Of a stretch of 64,000 nt of DNA, positions 10,401 through 22,829 are shown piece after piece (within the stretch, counting starts at the first letter, position 1; the number at the start of each line of letters is the position of its first letter). A program made the translations under genes and the position numbers. The notes below the pieces were generated by a model, which was not told the origin of the DNA, made no database searches, and saw nothing but the letters and a program-made list of their open reading frames with translations. This DNA comes from Oikopleura dioica (Eukaryota; Chordata; Appendicularia; Copelata; Oikopleuridae). The stretch lies in contig OU015568.1 in the NCBI GenBank assembly GCA_907165135.1, positions 9,370,501 to 9,434,500 of the forward strand, written 5' to 3'.

Positions 10401-11511
10401 TCGGCATGAACGAGCAGGAATTGCCAAATCTGCTCAGTTTGATGAAGACTGGCAAAGCTATTTCCGTCTCTGATGCTTACCCAAGGTAATTTATCTTTCA
10501 AATTGCCAATTTAAATATTCCCAATCCGAAACTGGGAGACATAGAGGACAGATTAATAGCTTATTAGCGGATTAAAACAAGCTGCTGGGAAGAAAGTATG
10601 GATTTTTATACTTTGAATTAAATCAGAAGAATGTTATTAATCCTATAATTAAAGGGGTAAGTGTCTCTGGATCTATTAAAGATACAATTAAAGATAAAGC
10701 TTCACAAGTTTTGCGTGGGTATGACTTTAAGTTTCTCAAAAGGAAGTGACCAGCCCACGGATGATGACGTCCCATTTAAAAATAGAAAAAATGGCAAAGG
10801 AAAAAGTAGCGGAAACTAAGAAACTCGTTGAAATTCTCCGTTGTCATTCTTTCCACTAAATTCAGAATCGCCTCGGTCCTTGATCAGATGCGCGAGATCT
10901 ACAAGCTCACGAAAGCTCAAAATTATCCTCGGCTATTATCACGCTTACACGTCCACAATATCGCGTTTCAAGCCATCGCGGTCCGGAAGAGCGCAGGCTG
11001 GAGGAAGACCATGACCGCGACGGCGATCTCCTCCTTGACGGCGCATAGACATGTCTGCCAGACAGACGATGTCGATTTGAAATACGCGGATGTTTTGTGA
11101 AGGGTTACTGAATCATCGGAATATGTTAAAAGCCGCGCGCGGCTTCTATTAGAGAATAAATAAGGATAATCAAAGAGCGACATTCAGCAAGTTTTAAAAT
11201 TCTCTTAGAAAGCCGCAAGCGGCTTTTATCACGCAAAAAGTAAACCCTAGAAAGATGGACGAAAGCTTTAGTAAATCAATTCTTGGCCTGGCGGATGGCC
11301 GAATCCATCTGAATCCCGAGAAGCCTGTCTCCTGTTGGGAAGAGGTGAGACTGAAATAATTAACCCGTTGACGTCAAAACGCTCGTTTCAGACAATCGCA
11401 GGCGACGCGTTCAAAATCTGCGTGGCGCCAGTCCTTGTCTGCCGCAATGTCAAGCAAACTGCAGGTGGCGGGGATAATATTTCCGGTGCTGGGCTTTTGG
11501 TGCAACTTTAA
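7495..11511 (+). CDS. ADPGK: ADP-dependent glucokinase
   Basis: Phosphorylates glucose with ADP as donor; in animals it is an ER-associated ribokinase-fold enzyme. Nine exons: 7495-7832, 7946-8085, 8626-8736, 9260-9371, 9648-9748, 10233-10485, 10866-11096, 11251-11344 and 11392-11511. They give 499 aa; vertebrate ADPGK is about 497. The order of conserved blocks matches the family: an N-terminal hydrophobic anchor (residues 25-40), FVGFGSCVDVF, FKKGAAAERYVSD, GGNAPVIAQR, DIHLILEYDKDEK, ASRANRFI, LVIGGLQMMEGYE, IHFELASF, SIGMNEQELPNLL, and the catalytic AGGGDNISGAGL near the C-terminus. Intron 1 fits the family only as GA-AG (7833-7945); a GT donor at 7823 would delete about six conserved-length residues. 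Several introns carry short hairpin repeats, and a small minus-strand gene may lie in intron 2. Confidence 0.92.
8173..8421 (-). CDS. Possible small basic protein nested in ADPGK intron 2
   Basis: An 82-aa frame with its own ATG runs antisense within the 540-bp ADPGK intron (8086-8625). It is lysine- and serine-rich (MSSPKIVKVPLSEEEKL, KKKITRAIRR) with no hydrophobic segment and no recognised domain. A second in-frame ATG at residue 8 is an alternative start. The composition is coding-like, and this intron is longer than most others in the gene. No promoter or polyadenylation signal is clear, so it may be a chance frame. Confidence 0.35.
   Translation of the reverse strand: MELNSSTMSSPKIVKVPLSEEEKLRKKKITRAIRRVITGDNKSPLPPRKKYELGMEGENAKNSSNFSARKNLKGLTLSIAEN
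11127..11147. repeat. GCCGC hairpin repeat, copy 1
   Basis: AAAAGCCGCGCGCGGCTTCT forms a near-perfect stem. It lies in ADPGK intron 7 and belongs to a family of similar hairpins in neighbouring introns. Confidence 0.7.
11207..11228. repeat. GCCGC hairpin repeat, copy 2
   Basis: AAAGCCGCAAGCGGCTTTTA, a perfect stem with a two-base loop. It lies 60 bp after copy 1 in the same ADPGK intron. Confidence 0.7.
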
Positions 11512-12587
11512 ACTACCCTGTCTACTGTTACAATTACTGTCACTTTTTTCGATTTCGTTCAACGTGGTGGCTTTTTTTTCTCTTCTAAAAATAATCAACT
11601 GACCGCCGCTGCAACTTATCGTTACTGTACTAAACAGATAAAAACAAACTTCGCTCTAAAAAAACTATCAAAGTATACAAAAAATCCATCCTGAAACAAT
11701 CCATTCAAAACACCATCGCTCTCTTTCATCTTCTCCTACCAGTAGTTCCAGTTCACTTAACTTCTTCAACCAAACACTTCAACTTATTCAATTATTCTCT
11801 CTGTATGTATTTCTGCTTCAACTTCTATACAATATAATATACATGGAAAATACAGTTCATATTTAATATAACAATATACATTTTTACGCATGATTTATGC
11901 AAAAATATGATTAAGAAAAAACAAGGGCTTTTTGCTTGCAATTGAATTGCATTTATGCCTTGTTGAGTTTCGAAGGCAGGGTTAGTAGCAGGAGTAGTAG
12001 CTGGGAGAATTCACGGATCGACTGGGGAGAACTGGTCTACGTCTCAACAGAACACGTAAATCTCGACGCGCACGTCTTATACCCAGCTCCGGACACACAA
12101 CCAATCTTATTTGATTAAAACGCACTTGAATTTTAACGAAAAGTTTGTTGATGATTAAATTTTTCAAGCACATTTCGGAAAAAGAAATTCTTTTGGTATT
12201 ATTTTGGTATTATACCATTCGAAAATGGATTGCTCGATCCATAAATGACCGTCGATAAGGATCAGCTAGAGGCAGCTTAGAACGAAAACTAATAAGTTTA
12301 TAATCAGTAAAATACAGACTATTGTTCAGGGAGTATGACTTCTTCAGAATTTTCTCAATTCGATATTGATTAATCGTTCGAGTATGTATAGAGGCACAAG
12401 AGAACCTTCAATTTTTTCAACTAGATTGCCATAATATGATGACTTATTTTGATATAAAAAGATATGCCGAAAAACAAGATTATGATTTTTAAATTTTGCA
12501 TAAAAGGACGATGATCTTCTGATGGTCTTTTGGTTCGTTCTTGTCGATTAGCGTGAGTCATGCTGCTCGTCTTCTCCGTGGGTAATT
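11512..12587. other. Intergenic region between ADPGK and the bHLH-PAS gene
   Basis: AT-rich DNA with only short frames and no coding evidence. A 60-codon frame at 11936-12118 has no supporting splice sites or family similarity. Confidence 0.5.
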
Positions 12588-13001
12588 GTGATGATCCGTG
12601 TTGTTTTATTTTCGACTCGATTTTTGGCTCGAAAATGGGGGCACGTGATTGGCCGCGCGCTGGACGTGATGTTTGGTGCTTTGACGTGGGCTGAGCCGGT
12701 GCGAGGCGCCGCTCTCGTTTGGTCTCAGCTCAGTCGCGCAGCTCGGCACGTGCCAAGCAACTTTGCCATAACCTTGGTTAGGTTAGCACTCGCCCAGCCG
12801 CAGCAACCGGTCGGTCACACGCACGTGACCCCCGGTCCGGTCCGATTCGGCCCGAAATTCGGACCTAAACGGCCCAGAGAGCAGAAGCCCGAGAGAGGCG
12901 CGTGCCTCCTAGATCATCGAATCTAGAGAAAAGAAAAAAAAAAGAAGAAGCTTCCGGTCGAGTCACGTACCGGCCGGTCCGAAGAGCGCGGTCCGATCTA
13001 A
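12588..13001 (+). promoter_or_regulatory. GC-rich promoter of the bHLH-PAS gene with three CACGTG boxes
   Basis: Composition switches from AT-rich to GC-rich about 400 bp before the start codon. Palindromic E-boxes CACGTG occur at 12642-12647, 12747-12752 and 12822-12827, the first next to ATTGG (an inverted CCAAT box). Each contains ACGTG, the core bound by bHLH-PAS/ARNT heterodimers, so autoregulation is possible. The 112-codon frame across this stretch is best read as a by-product of its GC content. Confidence 0.5.
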
Positions 13002-16000
13002 ATGTCCGAGGAGGGCATCGACTCGTTCGTCGTCCGCCAATCAGGGGAAGAGTCTAAGCCCATTGTAACTCCTGAGTGCCAGAAAAAACAACGATCTGAA
13101 CTGTAAGTCTTCTTTTCTGATACCGATACTTACTGCGCTTGTAATGGCAATTTCAATTCCCAGCACTTCATACTGTGACAGTATTAATTTAATTGAAAGC
13201 ATACAATAAGAAAGAGAGCAGAGGAGCTCGAGATCCATTGATTTTTTATTTCTCAGCGCCTCTTCCTCTCGTTTATCGAATCTGATTTATATTCGCCTTA
13301 GATTATTATTAATTGAATAATAAATAATTTCAGCCTTTCAAAACTTCGCAAAGAACGATCAGCGCAAGCGGCAAAAGAACGTCGCGCGAATGAAAACCAC
13401 GAATATGAAAAAATCAAGAAACTTCTCCCCATCGACGAAGGTTTCCAACTCTTGCCATTTCTCTTCTAAAGCGTTTTCAGTGGCTGCGAATAATCTGGAC
13501 AAAGCAAGTGCAATTAGAATAACGATCGCGTTTCTGCGCTTATGCAAATTCGCGGGGAGTGGACTCACCGACTGGAATCTTCATTTCAAGGAGCCGCCAT
13601 ACGATGACGAGCAAATGCGACAACATCTTTGCAAATCTACTCTTCAGGTAGGCGCAGAATTGCTGCCGAATCTCCCAGATAAGCCGCTTGCGGCTTTTTG
13701 ATCCATAAAATATATCTTGGCTCAGCAACTTGTCCTGAAAGCCTGAGTCAGGTTATGAAGAGCTTGAATGAAAGTGGCTTTTTAAAATAACTAAGCTGAC
13801 TTTTTGTGGAGCTATTTTGTCGTTATGAAGAGCCGCACGCGGCTTTTTTCTCAATAAATTCCGCCTAATATTACGATTTTCAGACGATGGACGGTTTCCT
13901 GATGGTGATTTCTACCGACTGCAAGATCCTCTATCTCTCTGAAACTGTCCACGATCATCTCGGCCTGAGCTGGGTAATCTTGCATTATTCTGTTTCTTCC
14001 TGCTTAATTAAAACCCGTCTAGACGGATTATCCCGGCTCGGCTGTTAGCGAGCTGATTCCGCACCCAGAAGACCACCAGGAGCTCAAGTCGCTTTTGAGG
14101 GGTCTTCACAACTTGGCGCTCAAAGATGGTAGGAGTCCACTCTAGCGCTTTGTCGGGTGTTTAAGTCTGTCTCTAGAAAACACGACGGACTATGTCAACA
14201 TCGTCCTCCGCTTCAAAAGTCAAAAAGAAAAGCGCAACACTGGTTTGACCAAGGGAAAACTCGCCTATCCAACAAAGGTGAAACGAACAAATGGAAAAAG
14301 GGAAGATTATGAATTGAATTTAGGCCTGTCAAGTGGTCGGTTACTTGCGGTATTCGGAGCATGAGAACGCGCGGGGCCTCGTCTGCGCGGTTTACCCACT
14401 TATGTTGACAAACGTCCGGGATATGCCCCTTCCGCCAAATAGTTTCTACGTTCTTACGGATGACAAATTTGTGGTCACCAAAGTCGACAGGAGGTAAGTT
14501 GATAGATACCAAAGCGCATTCTACGCCCTAGAATCTAGGGGAGAGCCTTGCGAATCTTCCTGCAGGCTTTTCTCCTGGAATTAAAAAAGCGCCACCCTTA
14601 CTTTATCTTGTCAAAATAAGGTCACGCCCATTATCCACTCTGTACTAAAATTAATGGATTCACATCCTTACCTTTCCATTTTCTGTCTGACTTTTCTCTT
14701 TGTTAGCGTTTCGACATATATCGAACTGGAGCAAGAAGACATGATCGACGTGTCAATCTATAGCATGATCCACCCGGATGACGTGGATACCCTTATCGAA
14801 ACGCACAACCAATTCCTGCAGAAATCCCAGGGCGCGACCCGCTACTATCGCTGGCTGCAACGCAATAATGGTTATGTCTGGTGCAAATCCACGCTTTTGC
14901 TAGTTCAAAAGAAAGAAAGAGAGCTTATACTCTGGATTAACCAAGTTATCAGGTAAACATATATTTAGAAAAGTTATTTTTATAATTAACTAATTTATTA
15001 AGCGATCGACCAACTGACCCGTCTAATGGAATTGATCTTTTTCAACGATTCCCGGCCGATTTTAAGACTTCCAAAAACTCTTCACAAGGTAATTATTCAA
15101 AGAAGACTCTAAAAGTACACTCTATTGTGTCGAAAAGCCGCTTGCTACTTTTTAGAAATAGAAAATTTTCTCCCTAAAGGTCCCAACCGGCTCTTATCGA
15201 ATTATATAACAAATAATCGCGGTTGTTCGCAAATTGCTTCAGTTTCTAATAAGGGTTAAATAGCAGTATTAGACGACATATATCTTTCGACTTAGGCACA
15301 CTTTGGTAGCCTGGGGGCACGTTGTGTCTAGTTTGCAGAAAATACTCCGGAATTTTTAATTGGCTTTTTATCCCAAACACTTTCGACTGTGTTTGTGTGG
15401 CGGAATAGAATTTATTCACTTTTCTTCTGTAGCAATGAGCGACGCTAACTTGCTGAGCATCGACCAGGGGGAGATCTTTGAAGTAGAGCAAATTCAACAA
15501 GACACGAAGACGGAGACGAGCGGTTATCACGGCCCGGTCGACCCGGGTTTCGAAACCGGCGAAAGAGTTTCGATAAGTCCGCAGAATAAAACGCAGGTCT
15601 TTCCGAAAGAATATTCTCCAGGAAGCTCGCCGGAGAGAATCGGCGATTCGGAGTCGATAATCCTCCAAGAAGCTAGCGCAGAATCGAGCAGAAATCAACA
15701 AGGATTAACCTCCGAAAATCTCCAGCACAACATCGCCAAGTCTCCTAATCTAGCCATCGTCGAAGAAGACGAGAAAAACATCGCGACTTACAACCGACCG
15801 CCGAACAGTGACATTTCCAGCATCATGAGGCAGCGTAATTCCTCTTCGAATCCCCACGAAGGGCATCATAGTAGCACGCCGATTGTTCAGCTACCAAAGA
15901 TGAAGAAACGCATTCCTTCCGAGCCCTTCAAAAGACCAGTTGTTATTATGCAACCGCCTGCATTGAGAAACGAGCCCATGTAAGTTTTTAATAGAAAAAA

Positions 16001-17430
16001 GTGGTTAAATCGTTAAAAATTTTAAGTTGAAAAGCCGCTATTAAGTTTTAGAGCTGCATGCGGCTTTCGCACATTAGGATAATCTGATTGATATATTTTG
16101 TCTTAGTGGAACAAAGCATCACTTCAAAGACCGCGGCGATTCTTCCCAGCCGAACGAAAAGTACCGAAAATCAGAAGATGGAACAAAACTTCCTCGTCCA
16201 AAGTTCAAACATCCAAGCAACCGACCACGGGAAACTCTTCGTTCCTCCCTGGATGAGCGAAATCCGGCGAATCAGACCTTCGAGGGGAACGAAAGTGGCA
16301 AGTACTCGCCGCAAAAGGTGCGCTTGCCGCAGAACAAACGCCCCGAGCAGCTGAATATTGCTGTCCATCCTCAAGATCCACAAGGTTTTCTGGTTTTTCC
16401 TCTCTTTTTGTTCATTGGGGTTTTCAGTGTTAAATCAAGTAGCGGCTGGACCGGGGCTGCACTTCGTCACGCCGAACGGGCAAGAAGTGAGCTACCACAC
16501 TGGCGAGAGCGGCGTGTTGCCCGTCTCGACGATCCCATTCTACCCCTCCACAACGCATGTCCAGCGCAACGTCGAACAGCGCCAGAATGATAAAGTTATT
16601 TACTACGTGCCATGTCATCGTGAGACTGATGAGGTGAGAGCCAGACTGATCGGAGTAAATCTCTTCCGGCTGCGAAATTTTTTACGTTTTTTTACTATTG
16701 AAAATATTTGAAAGATTTTGAAAGACTCTTGATTAGGTTACAAATAGGAATTCTCATTCGTCCTTTTTCATCCTTTCTATCAAAAGATTAAAAACAGGAA
16801 ATTGAAATTTTCACCTAATTTCCCACCTAATTAAAATTGCCCGCGGCGAAACAAAACAAATTCAATCCTTTTTAGTTGAAACGCTTGAATAACCAATCAT
16901 TGCATCCCATACTGATATGCAAAAAGAGAAAACCTTTATCTAACTGTATCTGACTGAAACTGTTTCAGGAAAACAAGCCCAAATACGTCCATGTTCCCGA
17001 ATTGCCCATCATGGTCAATCGAAACGGGCGGCTAGAGCCCGAAGTCGCCGATCAAAATCAAAGCCCAAATCAACAACCGGTTCAACCGCATACTGTAAGT
17101 GTGCCGCTCTTTTAATTTTTGAACGAAAAAATTCACGAATTTTTACAGCCAAGCGCACCGGCAGTTCAACACGTGATGTACCTGGCAAGTCCAAGTTCGA
17201 CGCAAGCTGGTTATATCCAACACGCGCCCTCGCCCTTCATAGGAATTCCTTATATCACCCAAACTCCTCAACATGCCCAGCAGACTGCCCCTGCCGTGGT
17301 ACTCGTTCCCCAGCCAGCCAATAGCCACAATTTCAACGGTAAGCACCTTCTGTAAGAACACTCAGCAAACATATCTCTTCCAGGCCAACATCTTCAGCTT
17401 ATCCCTGGACCGGCTCCAATAGGAAATTAA
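13002..17430 (+). CDS. bHLH-PAS transcription factor, NPAS1/3 (Trachealess) class
   Basis: Nuclear factor that would pair with ARNT. Fifteen phase-consistent exons (13002-13102, 13334-13440, 13481-13647, 13884-13973, 14023-14128, 14177-14277, 14324-14493, 14707-14952, 15003-15088, 15433-15979, 16107-16384, 16428-16633, 16969-17094, 17149-17338, 17384-17430) give 855 aa. The basic helix-loop-helix reads RKERSAQAAKERRANENHEY ... KIKKLLPI ... LDKASAIRITIAFLRL, followed by FAGSGLTDWNL, the linker typical of NPAS1/3. PAS-A begins at TMDGFLMVISTDCKILYLSE; PAS-B ends with RYYRWLQRNNGYVW and LILWINQVI. This resembles NPAS1/3 more than HIF-alpha or Sim, though the class assignment is from memory of motifs. 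The C-terminal half is Gln/Pro/Ser-rich and disordered, as in activation domains. Exon 3 could alternatively start at 13472, adding three residues. Confidence 0.88.
13678..13699. repeat. GCCGC hairpin repeat, copy 3
   Basis: AAGCCGCTTGCGGCTTTTT in intron 3 of the bHLH-PAS gene, a perfect stem. Confidence 0.7.
13742..13790. repeat. Long form of the hairpin-repeat family (CCTGAGTCAGG...GGCTTTTT)
   Basis: It begins with the palindrome CCTGAGTCAGG, continues TTATGAAGAGC and ends GTGGCTTTTT. A second copy is at 17972-18010, and the middle and end match copy 4 at 13828. Confidence 0.6.
13824..13850. repeat. GCCGC hairpin repeat, copy 4
   Basis: TTATGAAGAGCCGCACGCGGCTTTTTT: a stem preceded by the same TTATGAAGAGC found in the long form at 13742. 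Confidence 0.7.
15131..15153. repeat. GCCGC hairpin repeat, degenerate copy 5
   Basis: CGAAAAGCCGCTTGCTACTTTTT in bHLH-PAS intron 9. The right arm has diverged. Confidence 0.5.
16030..16069. repeat. GCCGC hairpin repeat, copy 6 with enlarged loop
   Basis: AAAGCCGC and GCGGCTTT are separated by about 22 bases in bHLH-PAS intron 10, giving a longer loop than the other copies. Confidence 0.55.
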
Positions 17431-18303
17431 ACGCAAAAATGCATACAAAGAAAACACAAAAAGAAAGCACAATAATGAAGCTCTCGCGAAAAACATCAAA
17501 AAATACTGAGCCTAGGCGAATATTTTAAAAAATTCATCTCTTTCTTTAGTAGCCCGTTTCTTGACCACATTCCGCCATTGCCTTTTCCTGTTTGTTAATA
17601 CTGTTCCACCTGTTTTTAGTTCCAAGAGGGGAAACTTTATTCATATTCGTTAATTTGCTTTTCAATTTATTATCTTTTCCTTGAAAACTTTCAACAATAC
17701 TTTATCTTCATTTCTTTTGAAATCGGCTTTTCGATTTTTGAAAGAATTACTGTAGCTACTAGCTGTAACTTTGTTACAGTAATTAGCTTTTTATCAGCTT
17801 ATTATTTAACTTAAATACCCAACTTACCAACTTTTACCAAAAAAGTTCAACTGTTTTATAATCTGGCCATTAGTTCCTGCTATAGTTCCAAAAAACAACA
17901 ACAACGATGAAATGTATCGTCTATTGAGTTCCAAAGTGTTTGAACCTAAGGTCGGGAATCTGTATTTTAAACCTGAGTCAGGGTCTTGAAGAGCTCAAAG
18001 GCGGCTTTTCGTGTGAGCTCTTCAAATCCGTGAGTCAGCTTGACGAGCCGAACTTTGAGCCAACACGGCTCAGCTCAGGTGGCTCAGAATGCTCCCTTGC
18101 TGAGTTGGGGAGATTGAGCCATTTCTTCCACCCATGCATTTTTCAAAGCAGACAGACTTGTAGACAGAGGAATGCGTGGGCGGATGTCTGCACAGAGATT
18201 GACTGCAATTTTTTGACCTCCTGACCATGACATTGTTTCTTTAGAAATTCAAGAGCCTTATTTTGAGAAAAATAAGAGGTAAATCGATGAGCTTTTGACG
18301 AAA
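17431..18303. other. Intergenic region before PDS5, with one long-form repeat
   Basis: The 3' flank of the bHLH-PAS gene is AT-rich. At 17972-18010 lies a second copy of the CCTGAGTCAGG...GAAGAGCT...GGCTTTTC repeat, followed by further imperfect GAGCC/GGCTC palindromes to about 18120. No gene is seen. Confidence 0.5.
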
Positions 18304-21300
18304 ATGGGGGAACAGTTGGAGAAAGATCTCGCCTCGTACCAGGCGATCGCCCGAAAACTCTGCAACTTGACCGAGGATGATGACAAAGCGCTATTGACAA
18401 AGTCGATTGTCAAACTTGTCCACTACCTTAGATCGATCGACCAAGACGACACAACTCGTCGCGATGCCCTGGCCGTGGCGATCCATTGCATTGGAAAATC
18501 CTGCTTCATGGAGAGCGACGATCTGGTCGTGCGCGCCGCTACCGCCGGAGCGATGGTCCACGCCTTCCGAATTTACGTCCCGAACTTTCCTCCCTTTTGC
18601 CTCACAGACACAGCCACAGTCGACGAAGAACGTGTCCTAGATTCGCTGAACTTCCTTGTCGATCTCTTCCCCCACGCAAATGACGAAGAAGCGAACAAGA
18701 AAATCGGCTACGCGATCGAGTACATCAACACGATTCAACTGTTCAACTGCGTTTTCAAACTCGAGGGAGAGGACATTGGCGAAAACGAATTCATCGACAA
18801 GGCGATTAAGAACATCATCGAATGCAAGATGAAAGACCCGGGCAAGCGAAAAGTGCTCTCCAACATTCTCCGAGAGCTTATCATCGTCAGCGAGCACGAA
18901 GACTTTAATGTCATCGATGTGATGCTCTCGTACCTGATCACCGGCGTCCCGAATTACAACAAAAACGCGGCTCAAGTCGTTAAAGACGCGTTTTCCGAAA
19001 GCGGAGAGCACTTTGCCGACATTCTAGCTCTCTTCTTCAACACTGTCTTCGTTCAATTCGACAAGGTAAGCTTCCATTTTTTAGGATTACTGGTTTCACT
19101 AAAATTTCAAAATCAGGAACTGAAAAATATGCTGTTTCAGGTGATTCGATCGAGTCTTAGAGAGTGATTATGTGACTAACAGACTTTGTGATTATATTCA
19201 TATTGAATCAATATTATTGATCATTTTTAAGAACACAATAAATATGAATTCTGTTTTTTAAATCAATCAATCGTCAAGTGTCAATCGTATCTTGTAAAAA
19301 TATACGTGACTTTATTTATAATATCGTAACTTTCTTGGTTCAAAATCATCTGATTTTAATACTTACCTTTTCCGGTCTTTTAAAATCTAAATTGATCTGT
19401 TCAGATCCCGATCAAAGTCGCCAACAAATGGCACGAAGTGCTCCTCACTCTCTTCAAAATCGACCACAATCTGATTTCCAAAGAAACCGTCAAACATGTC
19501 CTCGAACTTGTCCATTCAAACACAACTAAAGTCGCAGAACGATCAAAGGCCCTTTCGTGTGTCTGCGAGCTCTATTCTTCAGAAAAGCTGCCTTCCGAAA
19601 TCAAAAACTTGATAATCAAAGCCCTGTCCCACCCAGTCGATGACCCGAAAGTTCGCGAAATGGTTGTCAAAAAGTGCTCCGATGTTCTGCTCAAAAATGG
19701 GCCGGACGAAAAAATTCTCAAACTTGTGCTCAACTTCTACAACGATGTAAAGGATAATGTCCGCGAAACCGTCGCTGAACGACTGCAAGCGATCATGAGC
19801 TCTTCCGTCGACTTTATAACAGAAGAATCGGTAAAAATACTGAGTACAGTGAGTACAGATCGAGTGTCACTGAAAGTCCGACTTGCTGGAATCAGAAGCA
19901 TCGCCCATGTCTACAAAACACATCGTTCTCAATCACATTTACCACTGATGAAAGAGTTGCTCCGCCAGTTACTGAAGGTTTACTGGTCTTTTGCGATGTC
20001 AAAAGGTTCGAAAGGGGAGCTGACGGATTCAGAAGAATCTGGGCGAATTGAAATTATGATGGCTTTTCAAACCGTCATCGTTGGAGGCGATTCCGTGGAC
20101 GCAGAAGAGCGAGCCGTCAATATGACGAACATCTGGCTGGACGATGACCCGCAGATCGAAAAAATCATCCGACGGATGCTTCTGGAGTTGTACTCGATGC
20201 GAAAGCCGTTTGAGCGCTCTTTGGAAATGATAATGGACCAGTCTGTCGAAGAAGGGCCGATTGAAGAATCGATCAAGTCATCTCTGAACGCTACTTGTGT
20301 CAAAGCTAAGGATAGTATGAACGAGTCGCTGATGAAAGTAATGCTCCAGAATGATAATCTCCTCGACATCGGCAGAAAAATGACGTACCTTGAAATGAGC
20401 GTCAAGCAACGAGTAAAATCACAGAAGAAATTTATCGACTCGGTTCGATCAGCAGATTCAACTATCAATTTGACTGCGCTTTCCGAGCTTTGCAAACGAT
20501 CGACCGACTGCATCATGGAGCCAAAAACTGTGATCAAGCTTTTCAAACTGCACTCAAACTCAACCGAAGAAGCGAAAAAAGAGCGCATACTGAATTTGAT
20601 TTATTACTTTTCAACCACTCACGAATACTCTTTTGCGAATCTCGAAGTCTTTGAGGTCGTTGTGGGCATCCTCGAAAAGGGCGATACAGTCAAAGAGATG
20701 CTCTTGCTGCTCAAGAATATCGGAAGTTTGTTGAACCAGGTCTACGAGGGTCGAAAACAAGCTGAAGAGGATGAAAACGCGGAACTGGATCTTTCGATTC
20801 TCAATCGATTCTGCAGCGTTCTGGAAGATTTGATACAAGGCGATGATTACAAATTGTCCAAGGTACGTACCCTCTCTCAATTACTGTAGTTATCACACAT
20901 TATTCTATAGTTAGCTATTGCGGCAATGATTTCAATCGGCAACGAAGGCGATATCTGTGTAAAATCGACTCAGAAAATTCTTCAAAGACTATCTGGAAAC
21001 GCTATTCGAAAGATCAAATCGGTTTGTCAGACCATTGATCTCGATTCTTAAACCAATTTTAGTGCTTAAATTCTGGAGACTATGACAATGAGTTCAATAA
21101 AGCGGCCCTGATTCTTGGCTGCGTGATGGCGGATACTACGAGCGCAAGTCGTGGCCAGTTTTTGCATATATTTGAAGGTACTCTTCCTTGATTTCAGTTA
21201 TTAAATTGATAAAACAAAATAGACTTTGTGGTCGGTAAAAACTTACAAATGCCTCCGGAAAATGCCGCAGCCTTCATCAAATGCTGCGAGAGACATTTGC

Positions 21301-22829
21301 GATTCATTTTGCAAGGTAAAGCCTTATTTAAAATTTCTTACAGTAACCTTAATCCAAAAATTCAGAGAGAACTACTAATTGTGACCGCCTGATCCAATTC
21401 ATCTCCCAGCAGCTTCATCGAAACAAGGGTGAGGCGAAAACAGCCGCTACAGTCGCCCTATTCCGGCTATCAACTTACAAGGCCGCTCGATCCAGCTTGA
21501 GTGGAAACGATATTCGCCAAATTTCATTCGAGCTGGCTAAAATGAAAGCAAAAGCCCTCAAGTACATTGGAAACAAGAGTGTTCCGCTCATGTGGATTTC
21601 TATCCTGATCATATTGGAGTTTGATAACGATTCTGCGTGGGTTGGTATGTTTGCTCATTTTTTTTTTCAGGGAAAGAGATTAACTGTCTTCTTCTAGCGA
21701 AAATTCAGCAAGTCGTAAAGCTTTACAGAGAGCAAATTACGAATGACATCACGAATGAGCCTGAAACAGTTCTTGTTTACGTCATCGATCTCTTACAGAT
21801 GTCATTTACTCTGCAAGGTAATTGTTCAACTATAAGCCTTTTGTTCGAAATCAATTTAGAGCTGAAAAGTCCAGAAGGTCAAGGAAAGCTGGAAGACATC
21901 CAGGACCGTCTGCGTATTTTCATTTCTGCGTTCACTTCTCCGCCGTCGTATGGTCTGCGTAAAACTGAAAGCGATCGAAAAAAGGTAGATTTGTTAGCAT
22001 TCAAATTCAGAAAATTAAACTTGTCGAATTCTAGCTTTGGTCTCAATTTTCTCGCTCGTACGGAATTCTTTACGGGATCGCGCAAGTCTGTCGCCGCCAT
22101 CTTTTAACCATCGGTTGTACGACGATCAAAGTCACTGAGAAAACTTACACCGTTTGTGAGATCATCATGCAAGAAATTCGCCGTCAATCGGCAGAATCAA
22201 AGATGAGCATTGATCATTTTCTTCCGAACGAAATGTTGAGGCTGTTTTCCAAGAAACTCTTCAGCATCGCAAAGACCAAAGAAGGCAGAGTCATCAACAA
22301 CGATCAATCACAGTATATGCCCGAGTATTTGGTCTACGCAACTCAGGGCACGAGCGCGGGCAAGAGAAAGCAGCCGAAGGATATTGAAAAGATGAAGCTG
22401 GATGATCATGATAGGTAATTTTTTAACTAAAAAGAAATATGGGGTTCTAATCGCTTTTGTTTCAGCGATGAAAACAGAGAGGAGGAAGAGAATCGAGAAG
22501 AAGAACAAATCATTCCCAAAGAAACCAAAACTCGATCTGGCCGTTCTGTCCGTCGAAGGATCATCGATGGAACAGAAGAAGACGAGAAGAACAAGAGTCA
22601 AAATGCTGAAAAGAGTCAGAACGCCTCCACTGTTTCTGAAGAGTCCGACATCTCTACTGTTTCCAGAAACTCGTCGCGAAACTCTGACCGAAGCCGAAGC
22701 AGATCTCCGGTAAAGAAAGCTACGCCCAAAGCTAAGGAGCCTGTGCGATCAAAAAGAAATGCTAAGAAGAAGGAAGAAGCGGAGGAAGAAGCATCGGCAG
22801 ATACGTCACAGGGAGAGTTTCAGATTTAA
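18304..22829 (+). CDS. PDS5: Sister chromatid cohesion protein PDS5
   Basis: HEAT-repeat regulator that binds cohesin with WAPL and sororin and controls its residence on chromatin. Ten in-phase exons: 18304-19065, 19405-20862, 20911-21021, 21063-21177, 21223-21315, 21366-21644, 21671-21817, 21860-21984, 22035-22414 and 22466-22829. They give 1277 aa. The N-terminal part matches PDS5: AIHCIGKSCFM, AMVHAFRIYVPNFPPF (compare the family's ADIFRIYAPEAPY), LFNCVFKLE, VPNYNKNA. The middle and C-terminal HEAT-like helices are leucine-rich, with YMPEYLVYATQG where vertebrate PDS5 has LPEYVVPYTIH. The C-terminus turns into a charged Ser/Arg/Lys/Glu tail, as in PDS5A/B. The ATG at 18304 is chosen because the frame upstream has only TTG. 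The gene may continue into the next feature through a GA-AG intron (22815-22923), giving 1460 aa, close to PDS5B. Confidence 0.82.

Noticed and set aside
12588-12926. 112-codon plus-strand frame upstream of the bHLH-PAS gene
   Set aside because: It lies in GC-rich promoter DNA with E-boxes, has no recognisable domain and no splice link to the downstream ATG.
18304-22829. Condensin subunit CAP-G instead of PDS5
   Set aside because: Considered because both are HEAT-repeat proteins, but the FRIYVPNFPP block, the order of later blocks and the basic tail match PDS5.
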